DNA of 64,000 nt from Chloroflexota bacterium. Lineage in GTDB: Bacteria > Chloroflexota > Dehalococcoidia > DSTF01 > RBG-16-68-14. Location of the stretch: positions 62,001-126,000 of the forward strand of contig JAJCYW010000007.1 in NCBI GenBank assembly GCA_029262675.1, read 5' to 3'. Below the pieces are notes generated by a model, which saw only the letters and a program-made list of their open reading frames with translations, did not search any database and was not told the DNA's origin. Position numbers and translations under genes: made by a program. The stretch's first letter is position 1. Every line of letters starts with the position of its first letter. Positions 50,774-59,922 of this stretch are shown here, piece after piece.

Positions 50774-51862
50774 ATGCCCCCGCTGTCTGTGAAGCAAAGA
50801 GCAACAACAGCCGACCTGAGGCCTGCGAGGCCATTGCTCGGAATTCTTGCCCTGCTACTGACCGTTGGGCTCGTTACGTTGGCGATACGAGGCCCCTGGC
50901 TGGGTTCGGAAACCGCGTCCGCTGCCAGTGGCGGGGCAGAGATGCGGATAGAGATCATCGCTGGCTCCGGCGGTTTCTGCAACGGCAACGACTGCTATGC
51001 GGAAGCAGGCGGCACGTTCACGCTCGGCATCGACGTAGTGGAGGCGCCGGCGGCTGGCTACAGCGTAGTGCAGACGGACCTCTTTACGGGCCATTACGAT
51101 CCGGCGGCGAGCGAAGACGGCGCCGGGCCGAATACTTGCAGCGATGGCACGAACAACGGTGACCACGACTCCAAAGACCGATACGACGCCGATTGCACAA
51201 CCGTCTATCTCAATTACTTCCCACGGGCCAACGCGGGCGAGGAGTTCATGGACGATGTCTTCGCCGCCGCGTTCCGTGTCACTAGTTACGTAGGGCGGAT
51301 TCCTCATGCTGGCATGACGGGGCTCGTTCCGCCGGTGCCGACCACCTACTTCGAGGGCCGTCTTCTCGAACTCGACATGAGCTGCCCGGCGACGCCCGTA
51401 GCTACGTTTATCAACCTTCTGCCGTTCGGCGACCCCGTCGCAGAAACCAGCGGCGCCCTCTTTGTGGAGCCGGACCTGCAGACGCCGGTGACGCCCAAGG
51501 TGAACTCGCTCACGGTGAATTGCGTGTCGCCGCAGGCACAGCCCGGTGATACGGACGGCGACGGCTGCAGCGATGCGAAGGAAGCCGGGGCCAACCCAGC
51601 ACTAGGCGGCGATCGCGACTGGCTAAACCCTTGGGACTTCTACGACACTAACGGCGATGGGGTCATCGACCTATTGTTCGACATCTTGGGCGTCATTAAC
51701 CACGCAGGAACAGCCCCCGGCCCGCCGTATGATGTCAACTACGATCGCGGACCGTGGCTGGGAGCCAACTCGTGGAACGACACCACGCCTCCAGATGGCG
51801 TCATCGATCTGTTGAATGACATCTATGGCGTGATAGCCCAGAACGGCCACGACTGCAGCTAG
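50774..51862 (+). CDS. Secreted protein with dockerin-like repeat pair
   Basis: 362 residues from ATG 50774, with a perfect AAGGAGG upstream. Membrane helix (LLGILALLLTVGLVTLAI), a beta-rich domain (FTLGIDVVEAPAAGYSVVQ) resembling cohesin-like or protease-associated folds, and TDGDGCSDAKEAGANP, a thrombospondin type-3-like calcium loop. The end repeats DTNGDGVIDLLFDILGVIN and PDGVIDLLNDIYGVI around a PPYDVNYDRG linker, as in the preceding gene. Overlaps the convergent gene by 4 bp. Confidence 0.68.
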   Translation: MPPLSVKQRATTADLRPARPLLGILALLLTVGLVTLAIRGPWLGSETASAASGGAEMRIEIIAGSGGFCNGNDCYAEAGGTFTLGIDVVEAPAAGYSVVQTDLFTGHYDPAASEDGAGPNTCSDGTNNGDHDSKDRYDADCTTVYLNYFPRANAGEEFMDDVFAAAFRVTSYVGRIPHAGMTGLVPPVPTTYFEGRLLELDMSCPATPVATFINLLPFGDPVAETSGALFVEPDLQTPVTPKVNSLTVNCVSPQAQPGDTDGDGCSDAKEAGANPALGGDRDWLNPWDFYDTNGDGVIDLLFDILGVINHAGTAPGPPYDVNYDRGPWLGANSWNDTTPPDGVIDLLNDIYGVIAQNGHDCS

Positions 51863-52416
51863 TCGGGTGCTGTCCCGACCGGGGGCTCGCCACCGTTGTC
51901 CGGCATCGACACGCCGTCGTTCGCCAGGCGGTCGGCGCGCCGCCGTTCACGGCGGCGCAGCGCGCGGACGAGGCCCGCGGCGGCGCCCATCTCGGCGCGC
52001 AGCAGCTCGTTCTCCTCCATCATGCCGGCCGCCCAGTGCCGCAGCTTCTCACGGTCGTCGCCACGGTCTTCGCCAGCCTCCTCGGCATCGTGCAGCTCGT
52101 CGTATATCCGCCGCATCGTGATGAACGAGTCATAGCGAGACGCGAGGCGGTTGTAGAACTCCATCGGAAGCTGCCCGGCGAGAGGCACGCGCAGCTCGCG
52201 CCAGGCGCGATCGTCCAGCGCGCCTTCGCGGCGGCTCTCCTTGAGCAGGAGCTGGATGCGGACGTTGTTGGACAGCATCTCGCGCATGACGGCCAGGATG
52301 TGGGTCCGGCGTTCGTTTCGCTGGTGACGCCAGTCGAGATAGACGGCGCCGAGAAAGCCCGACGCGACGCCGAGGAAGCTGCCAATGAATCCGCTGATAA
52401 GTGTGTTGACGTCCAT
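51859..52416 (-). CDS. Membrane-anchored hypothetical protein
   Basis: 185 residues. An N-terminal hydrophobic stretch (LISGFIGSFLGVASGFLGAV) is followed by a long charged helical region (DWRHQRNERRTHILAVMREM, then MRRIYDELHDAEEAGEDRGD), so a single-pass protein with a cytoplasmic coiled domain. No family recognised. It converges on the dockerin-like gene (4-bp overlap) and is divergent from selA. Confidence 0.6.
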   Translation of the reverse strand: MDVNTLISGFIGSFLGVASGFLGAVYLDWRHQRNERRTHILAVMREMLSNNVRIQLLLKESRREGALDDRAWRELRVPLAGQLPMEFYNRLASRYDSFITMRRIYDELHDAEEAGEDRGDDREKLRHWAAGMMEENELLRAEMGAAAGLVRALRRRERRRADRLANDGVSMPDNGGEPPVGTAPD

Positions 52417-52529
52417 TTGGCCTCGCTGCCGCTGCGGTGTTCCAACATACCACGTTGCGGCTCATTGAACGCTCTCACTGTACAATGCAAGGGGTTAAGC
52501 GATTCGAGTGCCTAGCTTCCGGAGTGCAG

Positions 52530-53903
52530 ATGGCAACGGACAATCCATATCGCGACCTCCCCTCCGTCGACAGCCTGCTGGCCGACGAGCGTGTACGCGC
52601 GCTCTCTGCCGAGTACTCCGGCGACACGGTGATCGCGCTGGTGCGCGAGGAGCTGGACAGCCGCCGCGCAGCGATCGCTAAAGGCGGCGACGCGCCCCCG
52701 GTTAATCTGATTGTCGACGCGATCGGCGACCGGGCGCGAGCGTCGCTGCGGACGACTTTGCGACCGGCGATCAACGCTACGGGCGTCATCATCCATACGA
52801 ACCTCGGCCGCGCGCCGCTCTCGGAAGAGGCGCTGGCCGCGATGACGAACGTCGCGCGCGGCTACTCGACGCTCGAATACGATCTCGCCGTCGGCGCGCG
52901 CGGCACACGCCACGCCCACGTGGAGGCACAGATATGCAGACTAACGGGCGCGGAGGCCGCTATTGCCGTCAACAACAACGCCGCCGCCGTACTGCTGGCG
53001 CTTTCCGCGTTGGCCGCCGGCCGCGAGGTGGTGATCTCGCGCAGCCAGTTAGTCGAGATCGGGGGCGGGTTCCGTATACCGGACGTGATGAAGCAGAGCG
53101 GCTGCCGTCTCGCCGAGGTCGGCACGACGAACCGCACCTACCTGCGCGACTACGAGGCGGCGATCGGCGACGAGACGGCGGCGCTGATGCGCGTCCACAG
53201 CAGCAACTTTCGCGTCGTCGGCTTCACGGCCAGCGTCGGGTTGGACGAACTGGCCGCGCTCGCCTCCAAACGCGGCGTCGGCCTAATCGACGACCTCGGC
53301 AGCGGCTGTCTGCTGGACACCACGCAGTTCGGCCTGCCGAAAGAACCGACGCCGCGCGAGAGCCTGGCCGCAGGCGCCGACGTCGCGCTCTTCTCCGGCG
53401 ACAAGCTCCTGGGCGGCCCCCAGGCCGGCATCGTTGCCGGCACGCGCGCGGCGGTCGATAAGCTGCGGCGTCATCCGCTGGCACGGGCGCTGCGGATGGA
53501 CAAGGCCAGCCTGGCGGCGCTGGCCGCGACACTCAGCCACTACCTGAAGGGCGAGGCAGTGGACAAGATACCCGTCTGGCGCATGATCTCGTCGCCTGCA
53601 GATGAGATCGCCCCACGCGCACACGCATGGGCGTATACGACCGGCGGCGCCGTGCGCGACGGCCGGTCGCTGATCGGCGGCGGCAGCCTGCCGGAGGAGG
53701 GGCTGCCGACGAAGCTGCTGGCGATCTCCGGCACGGACGGGGCCTCCGTCGAGGCGCTGGCCCGTCGCCTCCGCGATCACGAGACGCCTGTCATCGCCCG
53801 CATCGAGGACGAGACGCTGCTGCTCGACCCGCGCACGGTTCACCCCGACGAGGACGGCATTGTCGTCACGGCGCTGCGCGCGGCGCTGGCGGACGCGCGC
53901 TAG
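52530..53903 (+). CDS. selA: L-seryl-tRNA(Sec) selenium transferase
   Basis: 457 residues from ATG 52530; the family N-terminus (YRDLPSVDSLLADERV) starts at residue 6. Blocks are NATGVIIHTNLGRAPL, YSTLEYDLAVGARG, AVNNNAAAVLLAL, VGTTNRTYLRDYEAAI and the PLP-Lys site FSGDKLLGGPQAGI. SelA converts seryl-tRNA(Sec) to selenocysteyl-tRNA using selenophosphate, so the organism probably makes selenoproteins. selB, selD and tRNA(Sec) are not in this window. A small P-loop kinase starts 3 bp after the stop. Confidence 0.92.
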   Translation: MATDNPYRDLPSVDSLLADERVRALSAEYSGDTVIALVREELDSRRAAIAKGGDAPPVNLIVDAIGDRARASLRTTLRPAINATGVIIHTNLGRAPLSEEALAAMTNVARGYSTLEYDLAVGARGTRHAHVEAQICRLTGAEAAIAVNNNAAAVLLALSALAAGREVVISRSQLVEIGGGFRIPDVMKQSGCRLAEVGTTNRTYLRDYEAAIGDETAALMRVHSSNFRVVGFTASVGLDELAALASKRGVGLIDDLGSGCLLDTTQFGLPKEPTPRESLAAGADVALFSGDKLLGGPQAGIVAGTRAAVDKLRRHPLARALRMDKASLAALAATLSHYLKGEAVDKIPVWRMISSPADEIAPRAHAWAYTTGGAVRDGRSLIGGGSLPEEGLPTKLLAISGTDGASVEALARRLRDHETPVIARIEDETLLLDPRTVHPDEDGIVVTALRAALADAR

Positions 53904-53906
53904 ACA

Positions 53907-54485
53907 GTGGCGCGCGAGCGCGCCGTTCACGAACGAGCGGTCATCATCGTCTCCGGCGTTTCGGGCGCGGGCAAGACCACGATCTCTGGGCTGCTAGCCG
54001 CGCGCTTCGATCTGGGCGTTCATATCGAAGCCGACCTACTGCAAGAGTTGATCGTCACGGGCGGGCTATGGCCACAAGAAGAGCCCGCCGACGAAGCGCA
54101 ACGACAGCTCCGGCTGCGCGGCCGCAACGTTTGCATGCTGGCCGATTCGTTCTTCGAGGCCGGCTTTACGCCCGTCATCGATGACGTCGTGATCGGCTCG
54201 AGGCTGGACGAGTTCAAGAGCGATCTCCGCAACCGGCCGCTGCTCTTCGTCCTGCTGACGCCTCGCCGTGAAGTTGTAGAGCGACGCGACCGCGAGCGAT
54301 CGACCAAGCACGTGTTCCACATATGGGGCCACCTGGACCAGGTGATGCGCGAGGAGACGGAGCGGACGGGCCTCTGGCTAGACTCGTCGGAATTGACGGC
54401 GGAGCAGACCGTGGACGAGATCCTCGCGCGCGCTTGGGACGAGGGCCGCGTTCGCCCTTCAGGCGACCGCGGCTTCGGCTGCTAG
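53907..54485 (+). CDS. P-loop kinase-like protein downstream of selA
   Basis: 192 residues from GTG 53907. Walker A is GVSGAGKTT at ~17-25; a later VIDDVV acidic strand and the Arg-rich RREVVERRDRERSTKHVF lid fit small-molecule kinases of the AAA/zeta-toxin/chloramphenicol-phosphotransferase group. The substrate is unknown. Tight spacing to selA suggests co-expression, but there is no specific similarity to the archaeal seryl-tRNA(Sec) kinase PSTK that I can claim. The final 13 codons and stop lie in a duplicated 45-bp element. Confidence 0.7.
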   Translation: MARERAVHERAVIIVSGVSGAGKTTISGLLAARFDLGVHIEADLLQELIVTGGLWPQEEPADEAQRQLRLRGRNVCMLADSFFEAGFTPVIDDVVIGSRLDEFKSDLRNRPLLFVLLTPRREVVERRDRERSTKHVFHIWGHLDQVMREETERTGLWLDSSELTAEQTVDEILARAWDEGRVRPSGDRGFGC

Positions 54486-54546
54486 CGCAGCCGGGTCCGG
54501 ATTCGCCCTTCAGGCAACCGCGGCTTCGGCCGCTAACGCAGCCGGG
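54451..54546 (+). repeat. 45-bp tandem duplication of the kinase 3' end
   Basis: 54451-54495 and 54502-54546 agree at 42 of 45 positions, separated by 6 bp. The first copy includes the last codons and stop of the kinase gene; the second is untranslated and lies before the epoxide-hydrolase-like gene. Confidence 0.9.
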
Positions 54547-54646
54547 GCCGCCTATCCATCTGCCGCGAGGCCGTATACTGTCCTGGTTGCAGAACGACAG
54601 ACCGCCGGTCGCGTCGCGGCCGGTGGCAGGCGCAGGAGGCACAACC

Positions 54647-55513
54647 ATGGCAGATACACGTACCTGGAACCACCAGCACGCCGAGGTCAACGGCGTCAAG
54701 CTGCACTACGTCCGCGAGGGCGGTGGCACGCCGCTCTTCCTGATTCACGGCTGGCCGGGCTTCTGGTTCGAGTGGAACCAGAACATCCGGCCGCTGAGCG
54801 AACGGTTCGACGTCGTCGCGCCGGACATGCGCGGCTTCGCGTACTCGGAAAAGCCGGACCTGGCACCGGAGGTCGGCTACTCGGACGCAGTGATGGCGGA
54901 CGACCTGGCCGCGCTGATAGCGAAACTCGGCTTCAGCAAAGTCCACGTCGTGGCCCACGACTTCGGCGCGGTCTGGGCGCAGCGCCTGGCGCGGCGGCGG
55001 CCCGAGCTGGTCGACAAGCTGGTGCTGTTCAACCCGCCCTACCCCGGCATCGGCGGCCGCTGGTTCGAGATGCCGCAGCCGTTCGAGAGCTGGTACATGA
55101 TCTTCCACCAGCAGCCCTGGGCGGAAGAGATCGTCGGCGCGAACCGCTCGACAATCGAGACCTACGTCCGCCACTTCCTGCGCCACTGGTCGCACGACAC
55201 GGACGTCTTCCCGGACGATGAGATAGCGGAGTTCGTCGAGGCCTACGCGCAGCCGGGCGCTATCCGCGGCGGCTTCAACTGCTATCGCGCGACGTTCCGC
55301 ACGGCCGGGCAGGACCAGGACCCGCCGCAGGTCGGCCAGGAGACGCTCGTGCTCTGGGGTGACAGCGATCCGATACTGAAGTTCGAGTGGAGCGACAACC
55401 TAGGCCAGACGTTCACGAACCACACGCTGAAGAAGATGGAGGGCGCGGGCCACTTCATGCAGCGCGAGATGCCAGAGCGCGTCAACCAGGAGATCATCGA
55501 CTTCCTGACTTGA
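54647..55513 (+). CDS. Epoxide hydrolase-like alpha/beta hydrolase
   Basis: 288 residues from ATG 54647, with AGGAGG upstream. LIHGWPGFWFEW carries the HGxP oxyanion motif; the nucleophile is Asp in VAHDFGAVWA, which is typical of epoxide hydrolases and haloalkane dehalogenases rather than Ser esterases. Acid Asp is in WGDSDPI and the base His in GAGHFMQRE. The Tyr residues of the lid region (YVRHFLRHW) fit an epoxide hydrolase better than a dehalogenase. Confidence 0.82.
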   Translation: MADTRTWNHQHAEVNGVKLHYVREGGGTPLFLIHGWPGFWFEWNQNIRPLSERFDVVAPDMRGFAYSEKPDLAPEVGYSDAVMADDLAALIAKLGFSKVHVVAHDFGAVWAQRLARRRPELVDKLVLFNPPYPGIGGRWFEMPQPFESWYMIFHQQPWAEEIVGANRSTIETYVRHFLRHWSHDTDVFPDDEIAEFVEAYAQPGAIRGGFNCYRATFRTAGQDQDPPQVGQETLVLWGDSDPILKFEWSDNLGQTFTNHTLKKMEGAGHFMQREMPERVNQEIIDFLT

Positions 55514-55570
55514 GATCGCCGTCTGTCCTCGTAAGACTGCCGACCTGCAGTGACGGAGCCCGGGCGGCCG

Positions 55571-56206
55571 CTACGGGCGTGTGAACTCGATAAGATACCA
55601 GCCGTCGCCGTGAAACCAGGTTAGCTCCACGTTCGTTGCCTCGGCGGGGATGAGGTCGAGAGGCGGGGGCTGATCGTACATAGGCTGTGTCCTGAGCAGA
55701 AGACGGCTCATAAGAGATAGCTTCTTGTCGGCCGGCACGCCAACGTCGCAGATGACCACTCTGGCGCCGGGCTTGGCAACACGCACCATCTCATCGATAG
55801 CCGCCTTCCTGTCGCCGAACTCCGCGAGGCCTCCGTGGTGAAAGACTGCGTCGAACGCGTGGTCAGGGAAGGGGAGATGGGCCGCTTCACCCTCGATTAG
55901 GGCGGCTTCTAGCGCATGCTTTCCCTGCTTCTGCCGGCAGCGGTCCAGCATTGCCGCTGAGATATCGAGGCCCACGATACGGCCGTCTGAACCGACAGCG
56001 TCCCGCAGGAAACGCAGGTTTGTGCCGGTCCCTACGGATACCTCAACCACGCTCTGGCCAGAGTGCAACCCAAGGCGCTCGACGGCCTTGCGGCGCTCCT
56101 TCATCGCGGACACGCCACGCAGGAGCGCCGCGAGACGATTAGTCCAGTCGTACCAACGAGCCCTGCCCTCGTAGTACGTTCGTGAGTTACGCTCGTCGTC
56201 GTACAT
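55571..56206 (-). CDS. Class I SAM-dependent methyltransferase (UbiE-like)
   Basis: 211 residues. YYEGRARWYDWTNRLAALL, then the SAM motif VVEVSVGTGTNLRFL, LDISAAML and the post-motifs FDAVFHHGG and VRVAKPGARVVICDVG. Similar in shape to MenG/UbiE but the usual GTGD signature is altered (SVGTGTN), so the substrate is uncertain. It diverges from mutS2 at 56319. Confidence 0.8.
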   Translation of the reverse strand: MYDDERNSRTYYEGRARWYDWTNRLAALLRGVSAMKERRKAVERLGLHSGQSVVEVSVGTGTNLRFLRDAVGSDGRIVGLDISAAMLDRCRQKQGKHALEAALIEGEAAHLPFPDHAFDAVFHHGGLAEFGDRKAAIDEMVRVAKPGARVVICDVGVPADKKLSLMSRLLLRTQPMYDQPPPLDLIPAEATNVELTWFHGDGWYLIEFTRP

Positions 56207-56296
56207 CTGGCCCTTCGCTCACTCCTGACGCGGTCCGGCGCAGGACGCGCGTGCGGACTGTATCACATCGGCCAACCGAAGCGAGTCGGCTCCTGC

Positions 56297-56302
56297 TAGA
56301 AT
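56297..56302 (+). promoter_or_regulatory. Candidate -10 box of mutS2
   Basis: TAGAAT ends immediately before an in-frame GTG at 56304. Transcription would begin near 56309, so that GTG cannot be the start and the GTG at 56319 is preferred. Confidence 0.4.
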
Positions 56303-56318
56303 CGTGGCGGAGGCATTC

Positions 56319-58763
56319 GTGAACGACCATACGCTTCGCGTCCTGGAGTTCGACAAGGTGCTGGCGCGCCTTGCGGAACTGACGACGTTCTCCGCCGGCC
56401 GCTCGCTGGCTGAAGAGTTGCGTCCGGCGACGGACCGCGACGAGGTAGTCCACCGTCAGCGGATCACGGCAGAAGCGCGCCGGCTGCGGGAGCTACACCC
56501 CCGGATCGGGCTGGGCGGTTCCCACGACGTGCGCGCGGTCGCCGATAAGGCCGCGCGCGGAGGCGTGCTCCAGGCCACGGAACTGCTCGAGATCGCCTCG
56601 ACGCTGGTGGCCGCGGGCGAGCTGCGGCGCGTGATCGTCCGCTTCCGGCCCGACGAGCGCACGCCGCAGCGCGACGGACTGCCGCTGCTTGCCGATCTGG
56701 CCGACCGGGCGGAAGCGCTGCCCGAACTGGCCGAAGAGATCAACCGTTGCATCGACCACCGCGCCGAAGTGACGGATGCCGCCAGCCCCGCGCTCGCCTC
56801 GCTGCGGCGCAACGTCCGCCTCGCGCACGACAGGCTGCACGCCAAGCTCCAGAGCTTCCTCACGTCGACGCAGTACCGAGACGCGATCCAGGAGCCGATC
56901 ATCACGCTCCGCGACGGTCGCTACGTGATCCCGGTCAAGGCCGACCAGCGCGGCCAGGTGCGCGGCATCGTCCACGACGTCTCCGCCAGCGGCGCGACCG
57001 TGTTCCTGGAGCCGCTGCCCGTCGTCGAGCTCGGCAACACGTGGCGGGAGCTACAGCTAGAAGAGCAGCGCGAGGTCGAACGCGTGCTGCGCGACCTGAG
57101 CGCTATGGCCGGCGAGGCGGCGGACGGCATCGTCGAGACCGTCGCGGTGCTGGCGGAGCTGGACCTGGCGCTGGCCAAGGCTCGCCTGGCCACTGAGCTG
57201 GACGCGCCGGAACTGCCCCACGCGGGGGAGGAGCAGGCCTGGATAGTAGAGGCCGGGGGGCCGCTGCATATGCTCAACGCCCGCCATCCGCTGCTGGCGT
57301 TGGGGCCGGGTTCGGAGCAGGGCGGCAGCGTAGTGCCGATCACGGTCACGCTGGGCGACGACTACACGGTGCTGCTGATCACGGGGCCCAACACGGGCGG
57401 CAAGACCGTCGCGCTGAAGACGGCCGGTCTGCTGACGCTGATGGCGCAGGCCGGCCTGCCGGTGCCCGCCGACGCCGGGTCGACCGTGCCCGTGTTCGGC
57501 GACATCCGCGCCGACATTGGCGACGAGCAGAGCATCGAGCAGTCGCTGTCGACGTTCAGCAGCCACATGACGCACATCATCGAGATCCTCGCCACCGCGC
57601 GGCGCGACAGCCTGGTGCTGATGGACGAACTGGCCGCGGGCACCGACCCCGTCGAAGGCTCGGCGTTGGCGCGCGCGATCCTGGCGCGGCTGCTCGACGT
57701 CGGCTGCCTCGTGGTCGCCACGACGCACCACGGCGAGCTTAAAGCTTTTGCGCACACGACGCCCGGCGTCAGCAACGCCGCCGTCGACTTCGACCTGGAG
57801 ACGCTGCGGCCGTCGTACCACTTGACGATTGGCCTGCCCGGCGGCAGCAACGCGCTGACGATCGCGGCCAGGCTCGGCCTGCCGCCGGACATCATCGCCG
57901 CCGCCCGCGCCGCTGTCGACCCCGACCAGGCGCAGGTGGAGTCGCTACTGACGGACATCCGCCGCGAGCGCGACGAGGCGGCCGCCGACCGCGAGGCGGG
58001 AGAGGTGGCGCGAACGGGGGCCGAGGACGCCCAGCGCATCGCCGAAGAGAAGCTGGCCGAAGTCGAGGAGCGGCTGGACGAGATGGTCGAGCGGACGACG
58101 GCCGAACTGGAGGAGGACGCCAAGACCGTGCGCAACCTGCTCACGCAGGCCGAAGCCGCCGTCGAGAGCGGTCGCACGAAGCGCGCGGCGGAGCGGCTGG
58201 CGAAAGCCCTGGAGCGCAAGAAGCAGACCGAGGAGAAGCGGCCGCCGCGGCCAAAGAAGCCCAAGCCGAGGGCCCCGGCGGGCGACGGCCCCGCGCCCGA
58301 AGAGATCCAGCCCGGCGACCACGTCTGGATCGAGGGCTACGACCGCTTCGGCGAGGCGCTGGCAGTGCCCGACGAGCGCGGCGAGGTGGAGCTGCAGCTC
58401 GGGCCGTTGCGCGGCAGGATGAAGCTATCGCAGGTCGAGCGCGTGGAGCGGCCAAAGCAGCGCGGGGGCCGCGCGCCGGAGCCGCTGCCGACATCGACGG
58501 TGGCGCCTGTTGACGCGCCACCGCTGGAGCTGGAGGTGCGCGGCCAGACGGTCGACGAGGCGCTGCCCGTGCTTGACCAGTACCTGGACCAGGCCTACCG
58601 CGCGGCGCTGCCGTTCGTGCGCATCATCCACGGCCGCGGCACGGGCACGCTGCGCCGCCAGGTCCACGAGCTGCTGCGCAAGCACCCGCTCGTCCGCTCC
58701 TACGAGACGGCGCAACGGCAAGACGGCGGCGAGGGCGTCACGGTGGTACACTTGGCGGAGTAA
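56319..58763 (+). CDS. mutS2: MutS2 family DNA/ribosome-associated ATPase with Smr nuclease domain
   Basis: 814 residues from GTG 56319. The core lever domains include HDVSASGATVFLEPLPVVEL. The ATPase has Walker A in ITGPNTGGKTVALKT, DEQSIEQSLSTFSSHM and Walker B MDELAAGTDPVEGSALARA. A long coiled coil and a Lys/Pro-rich linker lead to a KOW-like segment and the C-terminal Smr domain (LELEVRGQTVDEALPVLD, IIHGRGTGTLRR). MutS2 suppresses recombination and in Bacillus rescues collided ribosomes. Confidence 0.94.
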   Translation: MNDHTLRVLEFDKVLARLAELTTFSAGRSLAEELRPATDRDEVVHRQRITAEARRLRELHPRIGLGGSHDVRAVADKAARGGVLQATELLEIASTLVAAGELRRVIVRFRPDERTPQRDGLPLLADLADRAEALPELAEEINRCIDHRAEVTDAASPALASLRRNVRLAHDRLHAKLQSFLTSTQYRDAIQEPIITLRDGRYVIPVKADQRGQVRGIVHDVSASGATVFLEPLPVVELGNTWRELQLEEQREVERVLRDLSAMAGEAADGIVETVAVLAELDLALAKARLATELDAPELPHAGEEQAWIVEAGGPLHMLNARHPLLALGPGSEQGGSVVPITVTLGDDYTVLLITGPNTGGKTVALKTAGLLTLMAQAGLPVPADAGSTVPVFGDIRADIGDEQSIEQSLSTFSSHMTHIIEILATARRDSLVLMDELAAGTDPVEGSALARAILARLLDVGCLVVATTHHGELKAFAHTTPGVSNAAVDFDLETLRPSYHLTIGLPGGSNALTIAARLGLPPDIIAAARAAVDPDQAQVESLLTDIRRERDEAAADREAGEVARTGAEDAQRIAEEKLAEVEERLDEMVERTTAELEEDAKTVRNLLTQAEAAVESGRTKRAAERLAKALERKKQTEEKRPPRPKKPKPRAPAGDGPAPEEIQPGDHVWIEGYDRFGEALAVPDERGEVELQLGPLRGRMKLSQVERVERPKQRGGRAPEPLPTSTVAPVDAPPLELEVRGQTVDEALPVLDQYLDQAYRAALPFVRIIHGRGTGTLRRQVHELLRKHPLVRSYETAQRQDGGEGVTVVHLAE

Positions 58764-58786
58764 CGCGAAGCAATAGGAGGCGGCGC

Positions 58787-59905
58787 ATGGCTGCAATTCA
58801 GTTTATTTTCGTCATTCTAGGAGGCGTCGCCGCGGCCATTGCGGTGACGGAGGCTATCTGGAAACCGTTCCGGCGGCACGTTCTGAAGCGGCCTGAATCG
58901 AAGGCTGCGTCCGAGGAACAAGTCGCGAAGATTAGCGATTCTTTGGAAGAACTGATGGCACACCTTGCGCCTAACCGGGAGGGCGTCATCGATGTCGGTA
59001 CCGACGAACTTGCCAAGGCGACTGGCCCGGAGACGCTAGGACTCCTCGAAGAAGCATTGCGGCTGCAGGCCGAGCACAAGGAACGCGAAGCTATTGACGC
59101 CCTCTACGCTGCCTTTCAAAAGGATCTCGAGCCGCTGGCGAAAGCCCAGCTTCACAACATGCTTGGCACGAGCTTCGCAAAACTGAACGAATCTGAGGAA
59201 GCAGAAGGTCATTATCGCCAGGCGCTGGACGCGAGCCGCCAGGCTGACAACCGACAGGGCGAAGCCGCCGCCCTCGGCAACTTGGCCACTGTGTACGGCG
59301 ACAAAGGCGATCTCGAACGCGCCGAAGAGCATCTTCAAGCAGCGCTCACGATCCAGCGTGATATCGGCGACCGGCTAGGCGAAGCTGGAAGTTTGGGCAA
59401 CCTCGGCCTCGTCTACGCCACTCAGGGTGATCTTGAACGCGCCGAGGAACAGCACAGGCAGTCACTCGAGATTAAGCGCGAAATCGGAAACAAGCCCGGC
59501 GAGGCCAACTCCCTTGGCAACCTGGGCGGCCTCTATTATCAGCAGGGCGACATCGACCTGGCAGAGGAAAGCTACCAGCAGGCACTAAGGATTCATGGCG
59601 AAATCGGCGACCGCCTCGGCGAAGCCAACCAACTGTGCGGCCTCGGCCTTGTCTATGCCCGCAAAGGCGACTCTGATGGCGCGAAAGAAAATTACATTCT
59701 GGCACGCGAGATCCATCACGAAATAGGTAATCGCTTCGGTGAAGCACAAGACCTCGGCAACCTGGGTCTGCTCGCAGCCAAGCAGAACGGTAGTAAAGAG
59801 GCCTGCCGACTGTTGACGGAAGCGCTGGCCATCTTTGAAGAGATTGGTGCTCGGTTAGAGGTGGAACAGACTCGCAAGAATCTGGAGGAGCTCGGCTGCG
59901 AGTAA
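58787..59905 (+). CDS. Membrane-anchored TPR-repeat protein
   Basis: 372 residues. An N-terminal membrane helix (FIFVILGGVAAAIAVTEAIW) is followed by ~7 TPR units of 40 residues with a regular pattern (LGNLGLVYATQGDLERAEEQ, then HRQSLEIKREIGNKPGEA), as in the TPR_12 type found in signalling and NB-ARC proteins. Likely a protein-interaction scaffold. Starts 23 bp after mutS2 with AGGAGGCGGCG upstream. Confidence 0.82.
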   Translation: MAAIQFIFVILGGVAAAIAVTEAIWKPFRRHVLKRPESKAASEEQVAKISDSLEELMAHLAPNREGVIDVGTDELAKATGPETLGLLEEALRLQAEHKEREAIDALYAAFQKDLEPLAKAQLHNMLGTSFAKLNESEEAEGHYRQALDASRQADNRQGEAAALGNLATVYGDKGDLERAEEHLQAALTIQRDIGDRLGEAGSLGNLGLVYATQGDLERAEEQHRQSLEIKREIGNKPGEANSLGNLGGLYYQQGDIDLAEESYQQALRIHGEIGDRLGEANQLCGLGLVYARKGDSDGAKENYILAREIHHEIGNRFGEAQDLGNLGLLAAKQNGSKEACRLLTEALAIFEEIGARLEVEQTRKNLEELGCE

Positions 59906-59922
59906 GGCTCACCTGCGGGTGA

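Noticed and set aside
53907..54485. P-loop gene as PSTK or zeta toxin
   Set aside because: Only the generic Walker A and lid pattern are visible; a precise assignment is not supported.
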